The position numbers and the translations under genes were made by a program. Of a stretch of DNA of 64,000 nucleotides, positions 38,150 through 47,924 are shown one piece after another. The notes under the pieces were generated by a model, which was given only the letters and a program-made list of their open reading frames with translations, searched no databases and had not been told where the DNA came from. The DNA is from an uncultured Acetatifactor sp. Lineage in GTDB: Bacteria > Bacillota > Clostridia > Lachnospirales > Lachnospiraceae. The DNA is taken from assembly GCA_910578815.1 (NCBI GenBank), contig CAJTSE010000008.1:45495-109494 (forward strand), read 5' to 3'. Numbering within the stretch: position 1 is the stretch's first letter; the number at the start of each line of letters is the position of its first letter.

Positions 38150-39232
38150 ATGAAAATCGTAGATATGCACTGCGATACCATCAGCAGGCTGCTGGAGCTG
38201 GAAGAGAAGGAAATGCGGGAAGAGCTTCGAGAAAATACCGGGCATCTGGACCTGCAGCGGATGAAGCAGTCAGGATACCAGCTTCAGAATTTTGCCCTGT
38301 TTGTGGAGCTTATGCAGGGCAGGGACCCCTGGGAGCAGGTTTTGAAGCTGCATGAGTGTTATCAGCGTGAAATGGAGAATAATCAGGATCTGATTGCTCC
38401 GGTGCTTTGTTTTGAAGACATTGCCGCTAACGAAGAGGCAGGAAAGATGTCCGCTCTGTTGACGGTAGAAGAGGGTGCCGTGTGTGAGGGAGAGCCGGAA
38501 AAGCTGGAAAAGCTGTATAATATGGGAGTGCGTATGCTTACCCTGACCTGGAATTTCCCAAATGAGCTGGGGCATCCGAATCGGGTGTCACTGCTGACTG
38601 AAAAGGTGAGTATGCTTAGAAAGCAGTTGAGGGAATACCCCGTGGAAAGCATGGAATATCAGGCTTTTTATGCTCAGGCAAGACCGGTCTTTGATGTTTA
38701 TCTCCATACGCCGAATGTGACGGAAGGGCTTACGGAGCGAGGGCGGGAATTTGTGGTAAGGATGGAAGAGCTGGGTATGATTCCGGACGTATCCCATTTG
38801 TCCGACAGAGGATTTTATGATGTGCTTGCGATGGCAAAAAAACCTTTTGTGGCAAGCCATTCCAATGCCAGAGCAGTTTGCCCCAATGTGCGGAATATGA
38901 CCGATGACATGATCGTTAAGCTGGCAGAACGGGGAGGTGTCATGGGACTTAATTACTGTGCGGATTTTCTGGAAGAGATGCCGGCAGGAAGGAAAAATCC
39001 GGGTACTATCGCTGCGGTGGTCCGCCATGCGAGGCATATCGTGAACGTGGGCGGGATCGGCGTTCTGGGGTTGGGCAGCGATTTTGACGGTATCGACACC
39101 CATGAAGAACTGCGGGGGGCGGAAAGCATGGGAAAGCTCTGGGATGCCCTGAAGGCAGCCGGTTTTACGGAAAGAGAGCTGGATCTGGTCTTTTGCGGAA
39201 ATGTGCTGCGGGTATACCGTGACACTTTATAA
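38150..39232 (+). CDS. membrane-dipeptidase family (M19) peptidase
   Basis: The 360-aa protein matches the renal dipeptidase (M19) family, zinc enzymes that cleave dipeptides. The first metal site is VDMHCDTI, the bridging Glu lies in LLTVEEGAV, and later His residues are in DVSHLSDRGF and VASHSNARAV. GLGSDFDGI is a further signature. Bacterial members are cytoplasmic and broad in substrate. AAAGGAGAGG stands 12-13 bases before ATG 38150. It may use read-through from uraA or an unseen promoter. Confidence 0.92.
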   Translation: MKIVDMHCDTISRLLELEEKEMREELRENTGHLDLQRMKQSGYQLQNFALFVELMQGRDPWEQVLKLHECYQREMENNQDLIAPVLCFEDIAANEEAGKMSALLTVEEGAVCEGEPEKLEKLYNMGVRMLTLTWNFPNELGHPNRVSLLTEKVSMLRKQLREYPVESMEYQAFYAQARPVFDVYLHTPNVTEGLTERGREFVVRMEELGMIPDVSHLSDRGFYDVLAMAKKPFVASHSNARAVCPNVRNMTDDMIVKLAERGGVMGLNYCADFLEEMPAGRKNPGTIAAVVRHARHIVNVGGIGVLGLGSDFDGIDTHEELRGAESMGKLWDALKAAGFTERELDLVFCGNVLRVYRDTL

Positions 39233-39341
39233 AGAGGATGATGGCATAATTATGGCAGATATACGGGGAAGGTTGAATATTTTCTCTGAAGAGCAATTTT
39301 GTTCAACAGACTGAATAAGTTTAGTCGGAATGGTGTAAAAA

Positions 39342-41222
39342 ATGAAAACTTTTGAGGAACTTGAGCAACTTTTTGGAAAAAGTGAACATGCTTATTTGGT
39401 AACTACATTGCCCTTTTCGGAGGACGCTGTTCTGGTGTACGGGAATGCTGCCGCTGCTGCCCTGACGGGAATCAACATGAGGGAGATAGCAGGGCGCAGG
39501 GCAAAGGATCTGGGCGGACAATGGAAAGACAGGAGACATTTGTACAGCTCTGTTTTTGACGATGATCTCTGTCTTACCGTGATCGTTGATATGGCGGAGG
39601 CAGAAATCAGGGCGGAAGAGGCATACGAGGAATACCGCGGGAATATGGAGAAGGCGCTGGCAGCGGCTAATGAAGCAAATCAGGCGAAGACGAAGTTCTT
39701 GTCGGAAATGTCCCATGACATCCGTACGCCGATGAACGCCATTATTGGTATGACGGATATAGCCTTGAAATATGTGGAGGACAGTAAGCGTACGGAGGAC
39801 TGTTTAAAGAAGATCAAGGTTGCATCGGGCCACCTGATGGGTCTGATCAATGAGGTACTGGATATGTCCAGAATCGAGAGCGGCAAGCTGACCTTAAATC
39901 TGGATGATTTTCATCTGACAGATCTGCTCCATTCCATTATGATTGTTATGAAGCCTCAGGCCGAAAAGAAAGGAATTCATTTCCGACTGGAGCCAGGTGA
40001 GATCCTGTATGAGAATCTGCAGGGTGATGCCATGCGTATACAGCAGATTTACATTAACCTTTTGTCCAATGCAGTCAAGTACACGCAGGACGGCGGCAAT
40101 GTGTGCATGAGACTGCGCCAGGAGCAGGGAGAAAACGGGATGATATGGCTCATGGCTGAAGTGGAGGATGACGGTATCGGCATGACGCCGGAGTTTGTGG
40201 AGCATATTTTTGATCCCTTTGAGCGGGAGCGGAATACTACCTTCAGCAAGATTGAGGGAACCGGCTTAGGGATGAGTATAACCAAAAAGCTGGCGGAGAT
40301 GATGCAGGGCCATATCCGGGTGGAGAGCAGGAAGGGAGAGGGCAGTAAGTTCAGCGTATGCCTTCAGCTGGAGCTTTCGGATAAAGGAGCAGCTTATGAA
40401 AAAAATGCCCTGGCGGGGCGGCGTGTGCTGGTGCTGCAGGGAGCGGAGGAAAAATTGGAGCGGCTTCCCGGTATGCTAAAACATTTCGGCATGGAAGTGG
40501 ATGTGGCTTCCTGCGGCATGGAAGCGGTGGATCTGATTAATGATGCCGATATTGAAGGAGCGGATTATTTTGCCATGCTTATCGGCAGCAGATTGGCTGA
40601 TATGGAAATATCTATTTTTCTGCCGGAGATCCGTGCCAGAAAAGGGAAAGAATTTCCCATATTGCTTTTATCTGAGAGTGATTGGTCCGAATCGGAATAT
40701 TTATTGAAGCAGGCCGGGGTGACGGCCTTTATTCCGATGCCGTTGTCCGAAAGCCGTCTGGCTCAGGTGCTGTATGCCTGCACGGAAGAAGGGAAGAACA
40801 ATCAGGCGCAGGCGGAAAGCAGACAAAAGAAAGATTATCAAAACAGCCGTATTCTTTTGGTAGAGGATAATGAGCTGAACATGGAGATTGCGCTGGAAAT
40901 CCTGGGCAGTACAGGGGTGCAGATTGACACGGCATACAACGGACAGGAAGCGGTAGAAGCTTTCCGCGGGAAACCGGAATTTTATTATCAGTTGATTTTT
41001 ATGGATATTCAGATGCCTGTCATGGACGGACTGGAAGCCACAAGGCAGATTCGAGCCATGGGGAGGGCTGATGCGTCCGCAGTGACGATCATTTCCATGA
41101 CTGCAAATGCTTTTGCCGAGGACAGGCAGCGGTCGATAGAGGCGGGGATGAATGCCCATATTACCAAACCGCTTGATGTGGAGCAGCTGATGGAGTGTCT
41201 TGACCGGTGGTGCGGGAGGTAA
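39342..41222 (+). CDS. hybrid sensor histidine kinase
   Basis: The 626-aa cytoplasmic protein has a PAS-like N-terminus (about 1-90), a coiled segment, a HisKA domain with the phospho-accepting His125 in SEMSHDIRTPMN, and a HATPase domain (DDGIGM and GTGLGMSI). A degenerate receiver-like module lies at about 345-480, and a full receiver follows with Asp555 in IFMDIQMPVMDG. No membrane helix is visible. The next gene begins three bases after its stop and encodes an HD-GYP-like protein, a likely output partner. The ribosome site is weak. Confidence 0.9.
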   Translation: MKTFEELEQLFGKSEHAYLVTTLPFSEDAVLVYGNAAAAALTGINMREIAGRRAKDLGGQWKDRRHLYSSVFDDDLCLTVIVDMAEAEIRAEEAYEEYRGNMEKALAAANEANQAKTKFLSEMSHDIRTPMNAIIGMTDIALKYVEDSKRTEDCLKKIKVASGHLMGLINEVLDMSRIESGKLTLNLDDFHLTDLLHSIMIVMKPQAEKKGIHFRLEPGEILYENLQGDAMRIQQIYINLLSNAVKYTQDGGNVCMRLRQEQGENGMIWLMAEVEDDGIGMTPEFVEHIFDPFERERNTTFSKIEGTGLGMSITKKLAEMMQGHIRVESRKGEGSKFSVCLQLELSDKGAAYEKNALAGRRVLVLQGAEEKLERLPGMLKHFGMEVDVASCGMEAVDLINDADIEGADYFAMLIGSRLADMEISIFLPEIRARKGKEFPILLLSESDWSESEYLLKQAGVTAFIPMPLSESRLAQVLYACTEEGKNNQAQAESRQKKDYQNSRILLVEDNELNMEIALEILGSTGVQIDTAYNGQEAVEAFRGKPEFYYQLIFMDIQMPVMDGLEATRQIRAMGRADASAVTIISMTANAFAEDRQRSIEAGMNAHITKPLDVEQLMECLDRWCGR

Positions 41223-41224
41223 GT

Positions 41225-42997
41225 ATGCAGCAATATCAGGAAGAGTACATTGCGAATACTGGGAAAGTTATAGAGCTGATGCGGCACAAGGAATCTGCCG
41301 GGCTGCCGCCGGAAGAGGCGGCCGGTCGAATGAAACGGAAAAAAAGGGCAGTAAGGGAGCTTCGGGAAAAAAATACCAGAATTTTGCGGGACAACCTGAT
41401 TCCGATCCTGGATGATATTCTTACAGCCAATCGGGAGGACATAAATTCCCTTGTTGGGTTTGCGGATACTCTGATGCGGCTTGGACTGGATGCAGGCGTG
41501 CGTTATTATGTCTGCAGGGCACTTGTTTCATTTGCGAGGGTGAATGATGAGCGGGATTTGCTGATAAAGGAGCTTTATATGACGGGCATGGCCCTTTTCG
41601 GCCTTAAAAATATCTCCGGTGGCAGAAATGACGAACAATTTTATTGGAAAATGCAGTTGGTATTTGGCGAGGCGGCAGGTTTTATTCGGATTTATGATGA
41701 GATAGAGGATATGGAAACCAGAGGCTATATTCATCGTTCTATGGGAAATCTGGCGTTGGGGATAACCGGGCATGACAGAAAAACGGCGGAGCGGAAGATG
41801 GAGGTGATCAGGCGCTCTCTGCAGGTGCTGACAGACCCGGTATATCATCAAAAGACGCCGGGACTTCCCTGGGATACTTACATTTATAAGCAGCATCAGG
41901 AGCGGACTACGTTGATGGAGTATCTGCGGAGCGGAGAGGTAACGGCAAAGATTGTCGGTGAGGTTATGGAATCCGCGCAGTATGTGTATGACAAACAGAT
42001 GGAAAATGCAGAGAAAAAAGGAATGCCGCTGGAGGTGCGGTGGATCCATAATTATTATGCGGCATCTTATTATTGCGGAGTGTATACTCTGCCGGAGCTT
42101 TTACACAAGCTGGAAGAAGTGTACGCATCAGTGTCTTTTTCCGATTACAGTGCCAACGGAATGTATGGAAATATTTATTTTCCTCAGTTTTATTCCGTCT
42201 ATGTGTCCAAGAATGTAGAACTGAAGGAGCGGAAGAGGCCGGTAGTGTTGATGATGTACCGCAGGGTAGCGGAATACATAAAGCATGTACCGCTGGGAGA
42301 GGACATGGATAAGCTGTTCTTTTATGTCAAAGGCAGTCTGGACGCATATATAGAGTATCCTGGGGACAACTGCTTCCGGGATTATGTGAAGGCGATAATC
42401 GCAGGCAGACGGCCGGAAGCTTATATACATTCCTGCCGGGTGGCGGAGACGGCTTTGAATATTCTGGATCAAATGATGGCTGAAATGCCTGAGCAGCTAT
42501 TGGGTATTTGGGGAATTCAGGATGTCAGGGAACTTTTCGAGAGGCGAGAAGAGATCAAGAGATTTCTATATGACTGCTGCGTTGTGCGTAATGTGGGAAA
42601 GCTGAAGATGCTGGAGCTTTATGAGGTTTCAGGCAGGGACTGGCTTGCGGAAGAAGAGGAACTTCACCGATCTCATCCGTCTCTTGGGGAAAAAATACTG
42701 GCCAGGTGTGATTCTACAAGGGATCTTGCACGGGTGGTCCTTGGGCATCACAGGTGGTATGACGGACAGGGAGGATATCCCGAAGAGTATCATCGGGAAG
42801 AAGAACGGGATGCGGTGCTGGCGGACATTGTGAGCGTGGCGGATTTCATAGAAAAAGATCGTGACCTGAAGGCGGACGGGCATTGGGAAGAGATCTGTTC
42901 GGATGAGCTTCTGGGGCAGCTGGAAGCCTTCAGCGGCACCAGATTTTCACCCTGCGCGGCGGAGGTGGCAAAAAAAGTGTTGACAAAGGAACCTTGA
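41225..42997 (+). CDS. HD-GYP-like protein with degenerate HD motif
   Basis: The 590-aa protein has a long helical N-terminal region (about 1-390) of unknown type and a C-terminal HD-GYP-like domain. The later motifs GHHRWYDGQGGYP and DIVSVADFIE fit the family. Where HDIGK is expected the sequence reads VVRNVGK, so the metal-binding His-Asp pair is missing and cyclic-di-GMP hydrolysis is doubtful. GGAGG precedes ATG 41225, which lies three bases behind the histidine kinase gene. It may act as a nucleotide-binding or regulatory output. The last bases overlap the tyrS promoter. Confidence 0.8.
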   Translation: MQQYQEEYIANTGKVIELMRHKESAGLPPEEAAGRMKRKKRAVRELREKNTRILRDNLIPILDDILTANREDINSLVGFADTLMRLGLDAGVRYYVCRALVSFARVNDERDLLIKELYMTGMALFGLKNISGGRNDEQFYWKMQLVFGEAAGFIRIYDEIEDMETRGYIHRSMGNLALGITGHDRKTAERKMEVIRRSLQVLTDPVYHQKTPGLPWDTYIYKQHQERTTLMEYLRSGEVTAKIVGEVMESAQYVYDKQMENAEKKGMPLEVRWIHNYYAASYYCGVYTLPELLHKLEEVYASVSFSDYSANGMYGNIYFPQFYSVYVSKNVELKERKRPVVLMMYRRVAEYIKHVPLGEDMDKLFFYVKGSLDAYIEYPGDNCFRDYVKAIIAGRRPEAYIHSCRVAETALNILDQMMAEMPEQLLGIWGIQDVRELFERREEIKRFLYDCCVVRNVGKLKMLELYEVSGRDWLAEEEELHRSHPSLGEKILARCDSTRDLARVVLGHHRWYDGQGGYPEEYHREEERDAVLADIVSVADFIEKDRDLKADGHWEEICSDELLGQLEAFSGTRFSPCAAEVAKKVLTKEP

Positions 42998-43008
42998 GCC
43001 TTTATAAT
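42980..43008 (+). promoter_or_regulatory. promoter of tyrS T-box transcript
   Basis: Consensus TTGACA (42980-42985) and TATAAT (43003-43008) are spaced by 17 bases. The -35 box lies inside the end of the upstream coding sequence, whose stop is at 42995-42997. Transcription starts near 43015. Confidence 0.85.
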
Positions 43009-43015
43009 GCAGATA

Positions 43016-43320
43016 ATTTCATAAATCAAGTGATTGATAAAAAAGCAGTGACAAGAAAAAGTAGCAGATAGTGAAACATACAGAAAGCAGCCGGCTGATG
43101 AGAGGCGCATGGGAAACTATAGGTGAATACATCTTTGAGCTTCACACCGAATTCCGGAGCGGATAGTAGGCTGTGACGGTTCCCGCATCCGTTATCGTGC
43201 TAGGGTATAAGCCGTAACAGGCCGTACCCGAAGAGGCAGGCAGTGTGAGCTGGCTGTAAACATTAGGTGGTATCACGAGGCTTTCGGGCTCTCGTCCTTT
43301 TGAAAGGACGGGAGCCCTTT
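43016..43320 (+). promoter_or_regulatory. T-box leader of tyrS (Tyr specifier UAC)
   Basis: Stem I shows an upper helix ATAGT (43068-43072) / ACTAT (43116-43120). The specifier UAC (43128-43130), in GGTGAATACATC, codes for Tyr and matches the regulated gene. The antiterminator bulge TGGT lies at 43268-43271. The terminator is GGGCTCTCGTCC (43286-43297) / GGACGGGAGCCC (43306-43317), followed by TTT. Uncharged tRNA(Tyr) would favour read-through into tyrS. Confidence 0.93.
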
Positions 43321-43452
43321 GTGCGTCTGCCGATACATGAGGCGGAAGGATCGGAAAGTGAGGCAGGGGAAACGGGACATGTATAACACAGAACTGTATA
43401 AAATGAGACATGTATAAAACAAGATATGTATAAAACAAAAAGGAGAGCAGGT

Positions 43453-44748
43453 ATGAAAAAAACAGAATCTATGAAAACGGTATCTCAGGAAAACAGGGGA
43501 GCAATTTTGGAAACTAAGATGGATGAGGCGCAGCTGGCGGCGCTGGTACGCCATCAGATGCGGGTGGTCAGACAGGGAGCAGAAAGCCTGATCGGGGAGG
43601 AAGAGCTGGAAGAGAAGTTAAGGAGCAGTATCTTAACAGAGAAACCGCTGATTGTTAAATTCGGCATGGATCCCAGTGCTCCGGATATACACCTGGGCCA
43701 TGCGGTGGCTTTGCGGAAGCTCAGACAGCTTCAGAATTTAGGCCACAGGATTGTGGTGGTGATCGGAGATTTTACGGGAAGGATCGGGGACCCTACGGGT
43801 AAAAGTAAGGGACGAAAGGCATTGACGGACAGAGAAGTGCTGATTAACGCCCAGACGTATCAGGAGCAGATTTTCCGAATTCTGGATAAAGATAAGACTC
43901 AGGTAAGATATAATGGAGAATGGCTGGAACCCCTGGAATTAAAGGAGGTGCTGGAGCTTGCCTCCACGATCACGGTGGCCAGGATGCTGGAAAGGGACGA
44001 TTTCCAGCATCGTTTTCGGAACAATATTCCCATTGGTCTTCACGAGTTCTTTTATCCTTTAATGCAGGCCTATGATTCCGTGGTGCTGGAGGCCGATCTG
44101 GAGCTGGGAGGCACGGACCAGACCTTTAATATTCTCATGGGAAGGAATCTTCAGCGGGAGCGAGGGCAGAAGCCGCAGGCAGCATTGTTCATGCCGGTGC
44201 TGGAGGGGATCGACGGCGAGGAAAAAATGAGCAAGAGCCTGGGAAATTACATTGGTGTTTCGGAGGATGCGCGGACTATGTTTACCAAGGTGATGCAGGT
44301 GCCGGATACGCTGATCATCAAGTATTTTGAGCTGACTACGGATATTTTGCCGGAAGAGCTGGACCGGGTGAAGGAGGAACTGGCAGACGGCGGAAATCCA
44401 AGAGATGCCAAGCTGCTGCTGGCAAGGACGGTCACTGCTCTGTACCATAGTGCGGAAGATACGCAGGCGGCAGAAAACTTTTTTGCGGAAGCCTTCACCA
44501 ACCGTCAGGTGCCGGAGGACGTGGATGTATTGCAGGTGATTTTGGAGAAAGGGAATCTGCTGGATTGTGTGCGTCCTTTGGTAAATGGAGGATATGTGGG
44601 CAGCGGTGCGGAATTCCGCAGACTGGTGGCCCAGGGCGGAGTACAGAAGAACGGAGAACGGGTGATGGAGATGACGGAAACGGTCCGATCAGGGGATGTT
44701 TTAAAGGTGGGAAAGCGAAGGTTTGTACGGGTGGAGGCAGAGATGTAG
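43453..44748 (+). CDS. tyrS: tyrosyl-tRNA synthetase
   Basis: TyrRS (431 aa) has the class I HIGH motif as HLGH in PSAPDIHLGHAVALRKL and KMSKS in EEKMSKSLGNYIGVS. A C-terminal S4 domain (FRRLVAQGGVQKNG) is present. The sequence and short spacing suggest the TyrZ-like branch rather than classical TyrS, but this is a judgement from memory. AAAGGAGAG lies before ATG 43453, which is chosen over 43426. It is controlled by the T-box immediately upstream. Confidence 0.95.
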   Translation: MKKTESMKTVSQENRGAILETKMDEAQLAALVRHQMRVVRQGAESLIGEEELEEKLRSSILTEKPLIVKFGMDPSAPDIHLGHAVALRKLRQLQNLGHRIVVVIGDFTGRIGDPTGKSKGRKALTDREVLINAQTYQEQIFRILDKDKTQVRYNGEWLEPLELKEVLELASTITVARMLERDDFQHRFRNNIPIGLHEFFYPLMQAYDSVVLEADLELGGTDQTFNILMGRNLQRERGQKPQAALFMPVLEGIDGEEKMSKSLGNYIGVSEDARTMFTKVMQVPDTLIIKYFELTTDILPEELDRVKEELADGGNPRDAKLLLARTVTALYHSAEDTQAAENFFAEAFTNRQVPEDVDVLQVILEKGNLLDCVRPLVNGGYVGSGAEFRRLVAQGGVQKNGERVMEMTETVRSGDVLKVGKRRFVRVEAEM

Positions 44749-44811
44749 TAATAATAACCATGTAAAAAAGATAAAAAAACTATAAAATGTAATTACTAGG
44801 CATAATATCTG

Positions 44812-44840
44812 TTGATATTTCTAAAGTTAAATGGTATTCT
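44812..44840 (+). promoter_or_regulatory. promoter of degV-family gene
   Basis: TTGATA (44812-44817) and TATTCT (44835-44840) are separated by 17 bases, with initiation near 44847. Confidence 0.55.
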
Positions 44841-44880
44841 TTACTTTATAAACCATATTTACGAAAGGTCTGTAAAACGT

Positions 44881-45786
44881 ATGAGTGAAGCATTCCATAT
44901 TGTCAGCGACGGCTCCTGTGATCTGCCTGCGGAGCTTGCGGAAAAGAAGAATATTACGATAGTTCCTTTCTATGTGTCTTTTGATGATGAGCATTATCTG
45001 AAAGAAAATGTAGACATCGGCATCCGGGATTTTTATCAGCAGATGGTGGACAGGAAGGGTGTGTATCCTAAATCCTCCATGCCCTCCGCACAAGATTACG
45101 AAGAGGTTTTCAAGCCCTTTGCGGAGGCGGGAACGCCGGTGATCTGCATCTGTATCACCACAAAATTCAGCGGCTCCATGCAGTCGGCGGTGAATGCCAG
45201 GCAGGCGCTGTTGGAGGATTATCCGAATGCGGAGATCACAATCATTGACGCTACCGTGAATACAGTGCTGCAGGGTCTGTATGTGCTGGAGGCGGTAAGG
45301 CTGCGGGACGCCGGGGTCAGCTATGGGGATGCGGCGGCGCGGCTGGAAGAGATCAAGGGCACTGGCAGAATCTTTTTCACGGTGGGCAATATGGAGTATT
45401 TAAAGCACGGCGGACGCATCGGCAAGGTGGGAGCATTGGCGGGGAGTGTGCTGGATATACGTCCGGTGATAACGCTGAAAAAGGGCGAGATATTTCCTTC
45501 GGGAATCGGCAGGGGAAGAAAGCGCAGTACGGCAAAAGCCACGGATCTGCTGGTGACTTATCTGAAAAAGAGCAGACTTGGAATCGACTGCTACAGCATC
45601 GTGATCGGCTATGGCTATGATATAGAAGAAGGAAAGGAGTACCGGGACAGCGTGGTACGAGAGCTGCAGGACCAGGGTTTTGACGTGAAGGAGATTCCTA
45701 CCTGCCAGATCGGTGCCACCATCGGGGTACATACCGGTCCTTATCCCCTGGGAATCGGCGTTATAGAAAAGGCAATTCACGGCTAA
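44881..45786 (+). CDS. DegV family fatty-acid-binding protein
   Basis: The 301-aa protein is of the DegV/FakB family, which binds one fatty acid and presents it to the kinase FakA. Signatures are VSDGSCDLPAELA, the Ser/Thr motif PKSSMPSAQDYEEVF, TTKFSGSMQSAVNA and GGRIGKVGALAGSVLDIRPV. The normal family length is kept. ATG 44881 is preferred over an upstream in-frame start at 44812, which overlaps the promoter. No fakA homologue is seen in the window. Confidence 0.9.
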   Translation: MSEAFHIVSDGSCDLPAELAEKKNITIVPFYVSFDDEHYLKENVDIGIRDFYQQMVDRKGVYPKSSMPSAQDYEEVFKPFAEAGTPVICICITTKFSGSMQSAVNARQALLEDYPNAEITIIDATVNTVLQGLYVLEAVRLRDAGVSYGDAAARLEEIKGTGRIFFTVGNMEYLKHGGRIGKVGALAGSVLDIRPVITLKKGEIFPSGIGRGRKRSTAKATDLLVTYLKKSRLGIDCYSIVIGYGYDIEEGKEYRDSVVRELQDQGFDVKEIPTCQIGATIGVHTGPYPLGIGVIEKAIHG

Positions 45787-45801
45787 AGCACGCTGACATT
45801 T

Positions 45802-46608
45802 TTAAATGCAGTTTGCTAACAGTTCTTTTATATCGGAGAAGGCGTAATCCGCAGGGTAGGGGGTATCCTTCATGTCGTCCGGCTGTGCTTCTCCGGTAAA
45901 CAGTACGCAGGTATCCACACCGCCGTTGATGCCACAGGCAATGTCCGTATAAAGGCGGTCGCCCACCACCAGCGCCTCTTCCCGTGTAAAGCCGGACAGC
46001 TCCAGGCACAGATCGACTACCTCTCTACTGGGTTTCCCTAGGTAGACAGGTTTTTTGTCCGTAGTGGCGGTTATCATGTTACAGATGGAACCGCAGTCCG
46101 GAATGAAGCCAAAATCAATGGGGCAGCGCAGGTCCGGGTTGGTGGCGTAGAAGGGGACATCCGTAGTCAGCAGCACCTTGGATACCTGTACCAGTTTTTC
46201 GTAAGTCAGTTCGTTGTCGTAGGCCGCCACCACACAGTCAATATTGTTTTCCGCAGTCTCCGTGGCATGAAGGCCGTTTCGTCTTAATTCAGCCACAAAA
46301 GATGCAGTACCCAGCACGAATATTTTTTTGTCTGCAAAATTTTCTTTCAGGAAACGAAGGGTCATAAGGCCGGAGGTTATAAACTGATCCTCACTAGTTT
46401 CCAAAGAAAATGCACTGCGGAATTTCTCCACATAGTCGCGGCCGCTTTTAGTAGAATTATTGGTGATGTAATAACTCTTTCCCCCAATGGAGTCTATATG
46501 GGAAATCAGCTCGGCGCTGCCTTCATAAAGAGTGTCTCCGATGGCAAGAGTGCCGTCGATGTCAAAGAGAAACAGTTTCTTGTTTTTTAAATTTTCCAAA
46601 GGTTTCAT
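45802..46608 (-). CDS. HAD superfamily IIA phosphatase (NagD-like)
   Basis: The 268-aa cytoplasmic protein has the HAD nucleophile motif FLFDIDGTLAIGD, a type IIA cap, a NNSTKSGRDYV segment (motif II) and the C-terminal VGDRLYTDIACG (motif IV). NagD- and PGP-like enzymes dephosphorylate sugar or nucleotide phosphates, but the substrate is unknown here. GGAG lies about nine bases before the start on the minus strand. It is convergent with degV. Confidence 0.92.
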   Translation of the reverse strand: MKPLENLKNKKLFLFDIDGTLAIGDTLYEGSAELISHIDSIGGKSYYITNNSTKSGRDYVEKFRSAFSLETSEDQFITSGLMTLRFLKENFADKKIFVLGTASFVAELRRNGLHATETAENNIDCVVAAYDNELTYEKLVQVSKVLLTTDVPFYATNPDLRCPIDFGFIPDCGSICNMITATTDKKPVYLGKPSREVVDLCLELSGFTREEALVVGDRLYTDIACGINGGVDTCVLFTGEAQPDDMKDTPYPADYAFSDIKELLANCI

Positions 46609-46834
46609 ATTATTTATTCTCCGTTATATAAGCTGCCAGGCATTATTATAGCATTTTAGACCAATTTACTCAATATTATGTAGCAGCTGGAATATTACCG
46701 CGCAATGGCAGGCGTTAAAAACAACTCCCTTTTCGGAAAAATGTATCCGCTGAAAATCAGCTTATAATATTCATTGCGTGTGATCGGCAAATATTCTATA
46801 ATCAAATATATAAATCGGGATTTACGGAGGAAAT

Positions 46835-47519
46835 TTGAAATTGAAAAGAGAGATTACCCCACGGGGTGTTGTGATTTCGCTTGTGGGGTTCATCCTTTTG
46901 TGGACGGTTGTGGCGGATGCGTGGGGATATTCCTCATACTTGTTTCCGGCAGATAACGAAACTTACTTCTATAGGATATATCAGCCGTATTTTATGGGCC
47001 CTTCCAGCGATTTTTTTGATTGTCACAAATGACAAGTGCCTGTTGCTGCATAAAAAAGAATTATTTTCCCGCCCACGGGTCAATTGTCAATTCGTTGTCG
47101 TCTTGTTGGCTATTTTTTTGTACAGCTTTATATCTATGATTATAGTGCACAAGGGGTTCTGGATAAACCGAGAGGTTTCTTTCTGGTTGACGGCTGTAAG
47201 ATATTTTATTGTCGGCTGTGTGGAGGAAATCGTCTTACGAGGATGGGGATATAACACTCTTGCAAAAACGCTGCCAAACAGAAAAGCAGTGGCAATTTCA
47301 ACCTTGTTGTTTGTCTTGCTCCACTGGTCTGCGTTCTTTATCAAATTACTCAGGTTTGGTACGTTTGATTATGCAGGAATTCTTGTACAGAGCTTCTCAA
47401 CATCATTGTGGGGGATATTAACCTGTTGGTTACTGAAAAAATCCAGAACTCTATGGAATCCTATTCTTGCACAGTTCGTTTATGATTTTCTTCTCACAAT
47501 TTTGATAGGCGGAAACTAA
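46835..47519 (+). pseudogene. CPBP-family intramembrane protease gene, apparently frameshifted
   Basis: Two overlapping frames together form one CPBP (Abi/CAAX-protease) protein. The first (TTG 46835 to about 47000) gives MKLKREITPRGVVISLVGF and one membrane segment. The second, shifted by one base, carries ALPAIFLIVTND and the protease motifs EEIVLRGWGYNTL and FVLLHW. The join lies near the run in TATTTTATGGGCCC at 46985-47002. The gene is probably broken by a single-base change. A sequencing error or programmed shift is possible. GGAGG lies four bases before the TTG. It is not clearly linked to its neighbours. Confidence 0.7.
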
Positions 47520-47586
47520 CAGATAAATATAAAATCCACCAATCATTATACAGCAGGAATATTTTCCCGAAATGGGATAAAAAGAA

Positions 47587-47615
47587 TTGCAAATGTGGGA
47601 GGCCTGTGATAGAAT
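47587..47615 (+). promoter_or_regulatory. promoter of ABC-F leader
   Basis: TTGCAA (47587-47592) and TAGAAT (47610-47615) are spaced by 17 bases. Initiation would be near 47622, about 430 bases before the ABC-F start. Confidence 0.6.
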
Positions 47616-47619
47616 CTGT

Positions 47620-47917
47620 TTAGTAAGCAGAAAGGGCCGGGAACGTGCAGTGTGAAGAGATTTTCTAAGGCTTCTGAAGTTGAGCCACGACGTGCCGGTT
47701 AGGGTGAAGAAATGAGTAGCAGATAATTTGAGAAGGAAATGACAAACATTTTTGGAAGAAGCCTGTCTTGGATAGGTATGTTTGTGTATGCCGAATCAGA
47801 TTATCGCACTTATTTTAGAAAGCCTTCTGCTTTGTCCGCAGGATTTGTTCCAGCGGGCAAAAATTGGTTTTTGTTTGTGTATGAGTCTGTTTTCGGCTGT
47901 GGGAACAGACTTTTTTT
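47620..47917 (+). ncRNA. structured leader with intrinsic terminator ahead of ABC-F gene
   Basis: The transcript from the 47587 promoter would begin with a CCGG/ACGT double helix (47637-47640 and 47643-47646 with 47690-47693 and 47695-47698). It would end at a terminator AGTCTGTT (47884-47891) / AACAGACT (47904-47911) with seven T residues (47911-47917). The part between contains no convincing gene and no riboswitch class I can recognise. It could be an attenuator controlling read-through into the ABC-F gene, or an independent small RNA. Confidence 0.55.
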
Positions 47918-47924
47918 GTGCACA

